From Actinomycetota bacterium (GTDB lineage Bacteria > Actinomycetota > Actinomycetes > S36-B12 > UBA5976), in contig WLPX01000013.1 in assembly GCA_009698575.1 (NCBI GenBank), positions 1 to 37,952 on the forward strand: a stretch of DNA of 37,952 nucleotides, read 5' to 3'. Numbering within the stretch: the first letter of the stretch is position 1; the number at the start of each line of letters is the position of its first letter. A model generated the notes under the pieces. That model did not search any database. It worked only from the letters and a program-made list of their open reading frames with translations, and had not been told where the DNA came from. Of this stretch, positions 19,399-26,364 are shown piece after piece. Position numbers and translations under genes: made by a program.

Positions 19399-19871
19399 GT
19401 CGCTCCGGAATTCCAGAATCCGTAGTCACAGGCTTTAACGGCTCGCGCGTTGTGATCGTGGCTTCGTCGTGGCACACCCAAATTATGGACGGTTTGATCG
19501 CAGGTGCTAGTCGAATCATTCAAGATGCCGGCATCACACCAGAAGTCCATCGGGTGCCAGGAACTTTCGAACTTCCAATTGCGGCTAAAGCAGCAGCTTT
19601 GGCTGGAGCAGACGTAGTAGTTGCCCTTGGGGTAGTAATTCGCGGTGGCACTCCACATTTTGACTATGTTTGCTCGGCTGCAACTGATGGCTTAACGCGC
19701 GCTGCACTTGATACCGGCGTGCCAATGGGCTTTGGCGTATTGACTTGCGATGACGAGGCCCAAGCACTTGATCGCGCTGGCCTATCAGGAAGCTCAGAAG
19801 ACAAAGGTGCCGAAGCAGCCAGTGCCGCGATGAATACTTGGACGGTTTTGCGCACTATTCACGGCGAGTAA
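19395..19871 (+). CDS. ribH: Lumazine synthase
   Basis: RibH joins the four-carbon unit and the pyrimidine to form lumazine, and in many bacteria it assembles into large shells or pentamers. The 158 residues include [53 protein letters not shown] and [14 protein letters not shown], covering both substrate sites. The start overlaps ribBA (ATGA). hisE begins nine bases after its stop but seems to have its own promoter. Confidence 0.96.
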   Translation: MSRSGIPESVVTGFNGSRVVIVASSWHTQIMDGLIAGASRIIQDAGITPEVHRVPGTFELPIAAKAAALAGADVVVALGVVIRGGTPHFDYVCSAATDGLTRAALDTGVPMGFGVLTCDDEAQALDRAGLSGSSEDKGAEAASAAMNTWTVLRTIHGE

Positions 19872-19881
19872 ACTTGAGGTG
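19869..19881 (+). promoter_or_regulatory. Leaderless promoter of hisE
   Basis: TAAACT (19869-19874), overlapping the ribH stop, is followed by six bases (TGAGGT) and then the hisE GTG. The spacing equals that at rpe and predicts a transcript starting on the start codon. TGAGGT could also serve as a weak ribosome site on a read-through transcript. No good -35 is seen. Confidence 0.55.
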
Positions 19882-20144
19882 TGAAAACCTTTGATGAGCT
19901 CTTTGCTGAACTAACTTCGAAAGTCGCTGCCGGTGATACCAATTCCGGAACAGTTGAGGCGATTTCGCAAGGCGTTCATACAGTTGGCAAAAAAGTTGTT
20001 GAAGAAGCGTCCGAAGCTTGGATGGCTGCTGAGCACGAAAGCAAGGATCGGGCTGCCGAAGAAATTTCGCAGCTACTTTATTGGACTCAAGCCCTCATGA
20101 TCGCAAGTGATGTTTCACTTGATGACGTCTACCGAAAGTTGTAA
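19881..20144 (+). CDS. hisE: Phosphoribosyl-ATP pyrophosphatase
   Basis: HisE removes pyrophosphate from phosphoribosyl-ATP, the second step of histidine synthesis. The 87 residues match stand-alone HisE and contain [20 protein letters not shown] with the acidic metal-binding helix pattern E-E-x-x-E, and [17 protein letters not shown]. hisG follows two bases after the stop. The pair sits next to ribH as in Mycobacterium, apart from the main his genes, which are not in this window. Confidence 0.95.
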   Translation: MKTFDELFAELTSKVAAGDTNSGTVEAISQGVHTVGKKVVEEASEAWMAAEHESKDRAAEEISQLLYWTQALMIASDVSLDDVYRKL

Positions 20145-20146
20145 TC

Positions 20147-20992
20147 ATGTTGCGAGTTGCTGTTCCAAATAAGGGTCAACTATCTGATCCAGCGCGAGAG
20201 ATGTTACGCGAAGCTGGCTATGCTGCAGCTGCGAACACTCGCGAGCTAGTAATCCAAGATCCAGAAAATGACGTTGAATTCTTTTTCCTGCGCCCACGAG
20301 ATATCGCGACCTACGTTGGGCGCGGCACCCTTGATGTTGGTATTACTGGCGAAGATTTATTGTCTGACTCAGGTTCGAAAGCAACTACGATTTTGGAACT
20401 TGGTTTTGCGCCATCAACATTTCGATTAGCTGCGCCTCAAGGTTCGGCAAAATCTGCTAAGGATCTTGCGGGTAAGCGCATTGCAACTTCCTATCCGACG
20501 ATTCTCAATAACTGGCTTACTGCCCAAGGCATCACAGCTGATGTGATTGGACTGGATGGCGCAGTAGAAAACGCAGTTCGCTTAGGTGTAGCCGATGCCG
20601 TGGCCGACGTAGTTGCAACAGGGACAACTTTGAAACAAGCTGGCCTAGAAGTTATTGGCGAACCAATTTTCAAGAGTCAAGCCGTTTTGATTTCCCGGAG
20701 CAATATCGAGGATCAAAACGCCGTTGACGTTTTCGTTCGTCGCTTACAAGGCGTAATTGTTGCTCGCGCCTACGTTTTGGTGGATTACGACATTCCAAAT
20801 ACTTTGATCGATAAAGCTTGTGCGATCACACCAGGAATTGAATCACCAACTGTTTCTTCGCTACACGATTCTGCTTGGTCGGCAGTTCGCGCCATGGTGC
20901 CACGCAAACAAGTGCACGCCGTGATGGATGAGCTTTACGATCTGGGAGCTCGCGGCGTAATCGTTACCGATATTCACGCCTGTCGAATTTAA
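20147..20992 (+). CDS. hisG: ATP phosphoribosyltransferase, long form
   Basis: HisG starts histidine synthesis by joining ATP and PRPP. The 281 residues are the long form: a catalytic part starting LRVAVPNKGQLSDPAREML with DVGITGEDLL and the PRPP-loop-like DVVATGTTLKQAGL, plus a C-terminal ACT-like regulatory domain (about 210-281; ACAITPGIESPTVSSL, ARGVIVTDIHACRI) that usually gives histidine feedback. It therefore should not need HisZ. The ATG lies two bases after the hisE stop. Confidence 0.96.
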   Translation: MLRVAVPNKGQLSDPAREMLREAGYAAAANTRELVIQDPENDVEFFFLRPRDIATYVGRGTLDVGITGEDLLSDSGSKATTILELGFAPSTFRLAAPQGSAKSAKDLAGKRIATSYPTILNNWLTAQGITADVIGLDGAVENAVRLGVADAVADVVATGTTLKQAGLEVIGEPIFKSQAVLISRSNIEDQNAVDVFVRRLQGVIVARAYVLVDYDIPNTLIDKACAITPGIESPTVSSLHDSAWSAVRAMVPRKQVHAVMDELYDLGARGVIVTDIHACRI

Positions 20993-20997
20993 CTCCC

Positions 20998-21681
20998 ATG
21001 GCAACGGACTTCACTGGCGCACAGCTGCCCGAATCTGATTTTGCAAACGATGATGGCTCGCCAGATCCATACATCCGCTCTGTACTTCGCAACTATGCCC
21101 AAAGTGCAACCGCCGAGTCGGCTCGCAATCTGTTAGATGCCCTGCTCGATGCGCGCTTGTTAGTTCCAGTAGTTGCTGAATTGGATTCCATGGAAGCGGG
21201 CGTAGAAAAAGATAGCCACATGACTTCCGTTGAGTTCCATGCTGCTGATGGCCGTCGCGCGCTTCTGGCATTTTCCGGCTCTGACAGTTTGGAAGCTTGG
21301 GATGAATCAGCCAGGCCAATTCCACGAATTGCATACACAGTCGCGCAAAGCACAATCGAGCAAGGCCTTGACGCGTTAATCATCGATGTTGGGGGACCGG
21401 TGCCAACTGCAATCGATGGCACATTGCTGTCACTGCTAGCAATTGGTCCAAATCGCGAAGCGTTACTAGATGAAACTTTGGACGAGGTGGTAGCAGCGTT
21501 AGCGCAATTAACTGGAGTAAGCGCCGCTAGCTGGGATGACACTGACGAGGAAGTCACCATAACTCTTTCGATTACCGAGCCGATTGCAACCTTGGGCAGC
21601 TCCATCACCGAGATCATTGCTGGTAGCGACCTAAATGCCCTTTTAGATCGACCTCTTGAGGTTGCAATAACCAACGACTAG
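20998..21681 (+). CDS. SseB-family protein of unknown role
   Basis: The 227-residue acidic protein resembles the SseB N-terminal domain family: RNLLDALLDARLLVPVVAEL, a middle segment SVEFHAADGRRALLAFSGSDSLEAW, and RPIPRIAYTVAQSTIEQGLDALIIDVGGP. Such proteins are common near infC or hisG in actinobacteria, but their function is not established. No signal peptide or membrane segment is visible. It starts five bases after hisG, and the ATG has no strong ribosome site; GAATTT (20985-20990) could be a poor leaderless -10. It is more likely translated with hisG. Family assignment is by pattern only. Confidence 0.65.
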   Translation: MATDFTGAQLPESDFANDDGSPDPYIRSVLRNYAQSATAESARNLLDALLDARLLVPVVAELDSMEAGVEKDSHMTSVEFHAADGRRALLAFSGSDSLEAWDESARPIPRIAYTVAQSTIEQGLDALIIDVGGPVPTAIDGTLLSLLAIGPNREALLDETLDEVVAALAQLTGVSAASWDDTDEEVTITLSITEPIATLGSSITEIIAGSDLNALLDRPLEVAITND

Positions 21682-21747
21682 AGCAGTTAGCCAGTAATGC
21701 CTTAGATTTTGGGCAATTTGGGCGATTATGAGTCTGACTGGCCAGCC

Positions 21748-21755
21748 TATAAACT
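21748..21755 (+). promoter_or_regulatory. Candidate -10 region for the infC operon
   Basis: TATAAACT contains two overlapping -10 options (TATAAA at 21748-21753, TAAACT at 21750-21755). It lies before the structured leader and gives a leader of about 170 bases. No good -35 is evident (TTATGA at 21726-21731 has an 18-base spacer to TAAACT). Confidence 0.4.
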
Positions 21756-21815
21756 CATACCTGACCGACCCGGTGATTCTCGGATCGCTAGGTCACACAA
21801 GCGGACATTGTTCCC

Positions 21816-21928
21816 ACTCGCATCGCCCTTATGGGTGTCGAGTTGGTCTGGAAACAACGCGAAAGCGTTGTGTGCACTCGTGCATCCAGTTGAACCCTGT
21901 TTGTTTGTAGCCCGTCAACAACAGGAGG
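21816..21928 (+). ncRNA. Structured leader of infC-rpmI-rplT
   Basis: Three stem-loops lie between the putative promoter and infC. In the first, ACTCG (21816-21820) pairs with CGAGT (21839-21843), and the inner CGCCC (21824-21828) pairs with GGGTG (21833-21837) around TTAT. The second is a perfect ACAACGC/GCGTTGT stem (21854-21871) capped by a GAAA tetraloop. In the third, CCTGTT (21896-21901) pairs with AACAGG (21920-21925) and covers part of the ribosome site AGGAGG (21923-21928). Ribosomal-protein autoregulation (L20 or IF3) is plausible by analogy with other phyla but not shown. Confidence 0.55.
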
Positions 21929-21932
21929 ACAT

Positions 21933-22841
21933 ATCAGTATCGAACCCCGCATCAACGAGCGGATTCGTGTGCCCGAAGTACGTCTTGTCGGAGCTGCTGG
22001 AGAGCAGATCGGCATTGTCGGTATCGAGGATGCATTGCGATTAGCTATGGAAGCTGATCTTGATCTTGTAGAAGTTGCACCTGAAGCCAAGCCTCCAGTC
22101 TGCAAAATTATGGACTACGGCAAGTTCAAGTACGAAGCAGCCGTTAAAGCTCGTGAAGCACGAAAGAACCAAGTCAACACTGTCATCAAGGAAATGAAGT
22201 TACGTCCAAAGATTGATCAGCATGACTACGAGACCAAAAAGGGTCACATCGAACGGTTCCTTTCACAGGGCGACAAAGTCAAGATCACAATCATGTTCCG
22301 TGGTCGTGAACAGTCTCGTCCAGAACTGGGTTACAAGTTGTTGCAAAAGTTAGCGACCGACATCGGTGAAAGTGCCGTTATCGAATCCTCACCTTTGCAA
22401 GACGGTCGCAACATGACCATGGTGCTCGCACCAGCTAGAAAAACTTCTGGTGGCAAAGCTGCAAAGCCTGCCCCAGCTAAAACTGAATATCAAGCTCCGG
22501 TAGCGCAAGCACCTGTCGCCCCAGCTCCAATAGTGGAAACACCAGTAGCACCCGCTGTTGTTGTTGAAGCGCCGGTCGTTGAAGTAGCAACTTCAAGTTC
22601 CGATGCCAAGGCGACTAAAGCGCCTGCATCTGCTGCATCGGCAGCGGTGGAAACACCTGTTGTTGAAGCTAAGCCAGTTGCCAAGAAAGCAGCAGCCAAG
22701 AAGGCACCTGCAGCGGCAGCCAAGAAAGCTGCTGAAGCTAAGCCCGCAAAAGCTCCAGCCGCAAAGAAAGTAGCAGCAAAGAAAGAGCCAGCGGCTAAGA
22801 AAGCGCCAGCAAAGAAGACTTCGAAGGAAACAAAGAAGTAA
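21933..22841 (+). CDS. infC: Translation initiation factor IF-3 with long basic tail
   Basis: IF-3 keeps 30S subunits free and checks start codons. The likely start is ATC at 21933: the frame reads [13 protein letters not shown], matching the N-terminus of actinobacterial IF-3, and AGGAGG lies at 21923-21928. The alternative ATC at 21939 has longer spacing. The first ordinary start, GTG at 21969, would cut into the conserved [12 protein letters not shown]. coli infC uses AUU for autoregulation, so a rare start is expected. Residues about 13-165 form the usual two domains ([23 protein letters not shown]). Residues about 170-302 are an Ala/Pro/Val-rich linker followed by repeated KKA/AKKAPA, like a histone H1 tail. 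Confidence 0.9.
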   Translation: MSIEPRINERIRVPEVRLVGAAGEQIGIVGIEDALRLAMEADLDLVEVAPEAKPPVCKIMDYGKFKYEAAVKAREARKNQVNTVIKEMKLRPKIDQHDYETKKGHIERFLSQGDKVKITIMFRGREQSRPELGYKLLQKLATDIGESAVIESSPLQDGRNMTMVLAPARKTSGGKAAKPAPAKTEYQAPVAQAPVAPAPIVETPVAPAVVVEAPVVEVATSSSDAKATKAPASAASAAVETPVVEAKPVAKKAAAKKAPAAAAKKAAEAKPAKAPAAKKVAAKKEPAAKKAPAKKTSKETKK

Positions 22842-22849
22842 CCAAACTT

Positions 22850-22869
22850 CTTGTCTTACCCAAGACAAG
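22850..22869 (+). other. Perfect hairpin between infC and rpmI
   Basis: CTTGTCTT (22850-22857) pairs perfectly with AAGACAAG (22862-22869) around an ACCC loop. It lies between the infC stop and the rpmI ribosome site AGGAG (22880-22884). There is no T run, so control of rpmI translation, pausing or processing is more likely than termination. Confidence 0.6.
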
Positions 22870-22891
22870 CAAAGACAGGCAGGAGAGAAAC

Positions 22892-23086
22892 ATGCCAAAG
22901 AATAAGACCCATAGTGGTGCCAAGAAGCGATTCCGCGTAACTGGATCCGGCAAGTTGATGAAGGAACAGGCAAACAAGCGCCACCTTCTGGAACACAAGT
23001 CGAGTCGTCGCACGCGTCGTCTCTCTGTTGACCAAGTCCTGTCCCCAGCCGATACAAAGAAAGCAAACAAACTCCTCGGCCGTTAA
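22892..23086 (+). CDS. rpmI: 50S ribosomal protein L35
   Basis: The 64 residues, [20 protein letters not shown] at the start, are the standard small basic protein L35 (bL35) of the large ribosomal subunit. The ATG follows a clear AGGAG (22880-22884). The infC-rpmI-rplT order is nearly universal in bacteria. The length matches the family. Confidence 0.98.
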   Translation: MPKNKTHSGAKKRFRVTGSGKLMKEQANKRHLLEHKSSRRTRRLSVDQVLSPADTKKANKLLGR

Positions 23087-23120
23087 GCCGCAGCAGTTGT
23101 TTTAGAAGAGGAGATTTGTC

Positions 23121-23504
23121 ATGGCACGTGTGAAGAGAGCGGTTAACGCTCAAAAGAAGCGTCGTGAAGTACTTGAGCAAGCCAGTGGTTACCGTGGACA
23201 GCGTTCCCGGTTGTACCGCAAGGCTAAGGAACAAGTTACGCACTCGATGGTTTACGCCTACAACGATCGTCGTTCCCGCAAGGGTGACTTCCGTCGCCTT
23301 TGGATTCAGCGCATCAACGCTGCAGCTCGTGCCAACGGCATGACCTACAACCGTTTGATCCAGGGTCTAAAGCTTGCTGAAATCGAAGTTGATCGCCGCA
23401 TGCTTGCAGAGATGGCAGTTAATGACCCAGCAACGTTTGCGTCATTAGTACAAACTGCTGCAAAAGCATTGCCTGCTGAAGCTGCACCAAAGGCTTCTGC
23501 CTAA
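23121..23504 (+). CDS. rplT: 50S ribosomal protein L20
   Basis: L20 (bL20) binds 23S rRNA early in subunit assembly. The 127 residues contain [37 protein letters not shown] and [20 protein letters not shown] [20 protein letters not shown] short Ala/Lys-rich end ([13 protein letters not shown]) extends past the usual core. The ribosome site GAGGAG lies at 23107-23112. The rRNA methylase gene begins two bases after the stop. Confidence 0.98.
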   Translation: MARVKRAVNAQKKRREVLEQASGYRGQRSRLYRKAKEQVTHSMVYAYNDRRSRKGDFRRLWIQRINAAARANGMTYNRLIQGLKLAEIEVDRRMLAEMAVNDPATFASLVQTAAKALPAEAAPKASA

Positions 23505-23506
23505 TC

Positions 23507-24307
23507 GTGCAATCAAGCGAAGTTCTAACGAACGTGCGCGCGCCTAAAGTGGCGCGCGCACGTCGTCTTTTAAAGCGTGGTTTCCGCGAGTCCGATAGTT
23601 TATTTTTAGCTGAGGGTCCACAAGCTTGTCGTGAGGCCGCCTTAGCTGGAAAAGTAACTGAACTATTCCTGACGCAAGAAGCTTTCGATAGATATTCCGA
23701 CATTGTTAATGTCGTTGAGAACTCTGGTGCCACAGTAACTATTTGCACAGCCTCGGTTATCGAACAATTCAGCAGCACCGTGACTCCACAAGGCATGACT
23801 GCAGTAGTTCGAATGTGGGAACAAAATCCAGCTGAAGTATTTAAATCTGGCGCCAAACTTGCCGTTGCATTAACCGCAGTTCGCGATCCCGGCAATGCTG
23901 GATCAGTAATCAGAGTTGCAGACGCAGCGGGCGTTGATGGCGTGATCATGTCGAATGACTCAGTAGATCTGTTTAATCCTAAAGTTGTGCGAGCATCCGT
24001 TGGCTCACTGTTTCATCTGCCAATTGCAATTGGTCAAGATTTAGCAGAAACCATTGCCAGTGCTCGTGAAGTTGGAATGCAAGTGCTCGCGGCTGATGCT
24101 GGGGGAGTTTCGCTGTACAGCGAAGTCCAATTAGCCAAACCAACTTTGTGGGTATTTGGTAATGAAGCGTGGGGGATTCCGCAAGAAGTTTTAGATCTAG
24201 TTGACCAAGTTGTAAGCATTCCAATTTACGGTCAAGCCGAGTCTTTGAATCTTGCAACCGCAAGCGCAGTGTGCTTATACGCAAGCGCGCAAGCCCAGAA
24301 CGCTTAG
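23507..24307 (+). CDS. SpoU/TrmH-family rRNA 2'-O-methyltransferase
   Basis: The 266 residues match the SPOUT class of RNA 2'-O-ribose methyltransferases. An N-terminal substrate-binding domain (ARARRLLKRGFRESDSLFLAEG) is followed by the knotted catalytic domain with motif 1 LTAVRDPGNAGSVIRVADAA, motif 2 WVFGNEAWGIP and motif 3 IPIYGQAESLNLATASAVCL. The gene after rplT in Mycobacterium is annotated tsnR; the exact 23S rRNA target cannot be told. The start is GTG at 23507, two bases after rplT, so its translation is probably coupled to the ribosomal protein genes. Confidence 0.92.
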   Translation: MQSSEVLTNVRAPKVARARRLLKRGFRESDSLFLAEGPQACREAALAGKVTELFLTQEAFDRYSDIVNVVENSGATVTICTASVIEQFSSTVTPQGMTAVVRMWEQNPAEVFKSGAKLAVALTAVRDPGNAGSVIRVADAAGVDGVIMSNDSVDLFNPKVVRASVGSLFHLPIAIGQDLAETIASAREVGMQVLAADAGGVSLYSEVQLAKPTLWVFGNEAWGIPQEVLDLVDQVVSIPIYGQAESLNLATASAVCLYASAQAQNA

Positions 24308-24325
24308 TTCACTAAATATCGCGGT

Positions 24326-24346
24326 GCTTACTTAACGCAAGTAGGC
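24326..24346 (+). terminator. Hairpin after the rRNA methylase gene
   Basis: GCTTACTT (24326-24333) pairs with AAGTAGGC (24339-24346), with one G-U pair and a 5-base loop. It is followed by TTGATAAATCGTT rather than a clean T run. It may be a weak terminator for the infC operon. An alternative is a promoter region for the next gene. Confidence 0.4.
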
Positions 24347-24380
24347 TTGATAAATCGTTCTGATCCATAGGAGTTTTAAT

Positions 24381-25409
24381 TTGTCCACCTCACCTGTTCG
24401 CGTAGGGCTACTTGCGTATGGAGCTATTGGAGATGAACATAACCAGGCTGTACTTGCTACGCCAGGTGTGACGCTTACCGCAGTATGCGACACAAATTCT
24501 GAACGACTTGCAGCAGCATTGGTGATTTCTCCAGATGCAAAAACTTTTGCTGACGCTAACGACATGCTAAGTTCTGGCGAAATTGACCTTGTTGTAGTTT
24601 CCACGCCACCCAATAGTCATTACGACTGGGCAAAGAAAGCGCTTTCCCAAGGTATTCATGTCGTTTTAGAAAAACCGATGGCATTAACTACTGAGCAGTG
24701 CGATGAATTAATGGCTTTAGCAAAAGCATCTGAGTTACTTCTAGTGGTCTACCAAAACCGCCGTTACGACCTGGATTTCCTAACTATGAAACAGTTAATT
24801 GACTCAGGTGAAATTGGCGAAGTATTCCATTACGAAAGTTTTGTCGGCGGCTACTCCAAGCCTTGCTCATATTGGCATTCAGATGCAGAAGTTTCCGGTG
24901 GCGCAATTTTCGACTGGGGCAGTCATTTCATTGATCAGATTTTGTCGATCCTGCCTTCGCAGGTTTCACATGTCTCAGGTTTAAACCAAAAGCGGGTTTG
25001 GGATCACGTAACAAATGCAGATCATGCGCAAGTAACCATTAATTTTACCGACGGAGTGCAAGCAACATTTGTTAATTCTGATTTAGCAGCAGCTCGCAAA
25101 CCTAAGTTTTTTGTCCTGGGCACGAAAGGGGCAATAGTTGGAAACTGGGACTCCTCAGCAGGAGATTCAGTTGCAGATCTGCCAGCGATTATTTCCTTGA
25201 ATCGAGCCGATGGCAGTTCCGAAGTAATTCCTTATGTTTCGACAACACCATTTTCCTTCCATGTTTCGCTTGCGAAGTTTCTCAAAGATGGCGTCCCAAT
25301 GTCGGTTTCAGCAAAGCAATCGCGCGACGTGGTAGCGATAATGCAAGCTGCTGAAGAATCAGCTCTAAACAATGGAATTCCAGTTTCACCGACACTGCTT
25401 CGCTCATGA
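24381..25409 (+). CDS. Gfo/Idh/MocA-family oxidoreductase (first of pair)
   Basis: The 342 residues have an N-terminal Rossmann domain (VRVGLLAYGAIGDEHNQAVLA; DLVVVSTPPNSHYDWAKKAL), the EKP motif with Lys98, and a C-terminal alpha/beta domain with Asp178 and His182 in GGAIFDWGSHFIDQIL. Lys98, Asp178 and His182 are the expected catalytic group of sugar or inositol dehydrogenases in this family. The substrate is unknown. The start is TTG at 24381, chosen for the AGGAG at 24368-24372 and because the Rossmann strand begins a few residues later. The gene overlaps the second oxidoreductase by ATGA. Neither lies in the mycobacterial order, so this is an accessory pair. Confidence 0.85.
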   Translation: MSTSPVRVGLLAYGAIGDEHNQAVLATPGVTLTAVCDTNSERLAAALVISPDAKTFADANDMLSSGEIDLVVVSTPPNSHYDWAKKALSQGIHVVLEKPMALTTEQCDELMALAKASELLLVVYQNRRYDLDFLTMKQLIDSGEIGEVFHYESFVGGYSKPCSYWHSDAEVSGGAIFDWGSHFIDQILSILPSQVSHVSGLNQKRVWDHVTNADHAQVTINFTDGVQATFVNSDLAAARKPKFFVLGTKGAIVGNWDSSAGDSVADLPAIISLNRADGSSEVIPYVSTTPFSFHVSLAKFLKDGVPMSVSAKQSRDVVAIMQAAEESALNNGIPVSPTLLRS

Positions 25410-26353
25410 CAATTAAGTGGGGATTTCTCGGAGCCAGTTGGGTTGCCTCAACTGCGTTAGTCCCTGCAGTTTCTGATGCAAACAATGCAACACTTTACGC
25501 AGTTGCTAGTAGAGACCCAAAGCGATCACAGGCACTAAATCCCAGCAAGGTTCACGCAAGTTATGAAGACATAATTTCTGATCCTGAAGTTGATGCGGTC
25601 TACATTTCACTTGCAAACCATCTTCATCTTGAATGGGCGACTAAAGCACTAAACGCTGGCAAACATGTTCTTTGCGAAAAACCACTTGCCACTAGTTACG
25701 CGGAAGCGAAATTAATGTCGGATGCGGCCACGGCAAACGACAGACTTTTAGTCGAAGCAATTTGGACTCGGTGGCATCCGCGGTTTGCCCGCGTCGTTGA
25801 ATTAGTTCAAAAAGGTGACATCGGTCAGTTACAAAATATCGATTCTGCGTTCACATTCCAAGCTACGTTTACCGAAAACTACCGGTTAGTGCCGGAAATG
25901 GGCGGTGGCAGTTTGTTAGATGTGGGACCGTATCAAGCCCATGTCTGGGCAGCGCTGGCACTAAAGTCAGCCGAATTTAAAATTCAATCTGCCTCTGCAA
26001 ACTTTGGGCCAACGGGAATCGACCTAACTACCCAAGTCAGCGCAGCCATTACCGAATCTTTAATGGTTACTGCTTTGACTTCATTCGAACAGGATGAAAA
26101 ACAATCGCTTGCGATTTCTGGCGAAAGTGGAACGATCGAGTTTCCGCAGGGCCAGGCCTTCACATCTTGGAAAGAAGCCAGCTCAATTCAAATCGGTGAC
26201 CACGTGGAAAACTTCGCGCCGGTCGATCCTTTTACTTTGATGATCGAGGCAGTCGGGAACCGCATCAATGGCGAATCAGTCTGGTTACCAAGTTTGCGCG
26301 AATCCCTTTGGGTCATGGACATGCTCGACAGGATTAAGGCCTTTTCCCGATAA
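25406..26353 (+). CDS. Gfo/Idh/MocA-family oxidoreductase (second of pair)
   Basis: The 315 residues begin IKWGFLGASWVASTALVPAV (Rossmann) and carry HVLCEKPLATSYAEAKLM with Lys92, EAIWTRWHPRF and GGSLLDVGPYQAHVW with Asp172 and Tyr176. The EAIWTRWxPR and LLDVGxY segments resemble the dihydrodiol dehydrogenase / glucose-fructose oxidoreductase branch, so it differs from its partner in subfamily. The substrate is unknown. It overlaps the first gene by ATGA and its TAA forms the start of the pheS -10 box. The two proteins probably act on related sugars or in one short pathway; this is inference. Confidence 0.85.
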   Translation: MTIKWGFLGASWVASTALVPAVSDANNATLYAVASRDPKRSQALNPSKVHASYEDIISDPEVDAVYISLANHLHLEWATKALNAGKHVLCEKPLATSYAEAKLMSDAATANDRLLVEAIWTRWHPRFARVVELVQKGDIGQLQNIDSAFTFQATFTENYRLVPEMGGGSLLDVGPYQAHVWAALALKSAEFKIQSASANFGPTGIDLTTQVSAAITESLMVTALTSFEQDEKQSLAISGESGTIEFPQGQAFTSWKEASSIQIGDHVENFAPVDPFTLMIEAVGNRINGESVWLPSLRESLWVMDMLDRIKAFSR

Positions 26354-26364
26354 GATTGCTCTCG
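26351..26364 (+). promoter_or_regulatory. Leaderless promoter of pheS
   Basis: TAAGAT (26351-26356) is followed by seven bases and the GTG at 26364. No ribosome site is present (TGCTCTC). TCGACA (26325-26330) is a good -35 but has a long 20-base spacer. The geometry matches other leaderless starts in this window. Confidence 0.55.

Noticed and set aside
21709..22044. Plus-strand open frame of 111 codons across the infC leader
   Set aside because: It runs in another frame through the infC ribosome site and coding start, with no recognisable protein; the region is better explained as leader RNA.
22593..23243. Open frame of 216 codons on the minus strand across the infC tail, rpmI and rplT
   Set aside because: It is antisense to three certain translation genes, is rich in Cys/Leu/Arg as expected from reading Lys/Ala-rich codons backwards, and has no family features.
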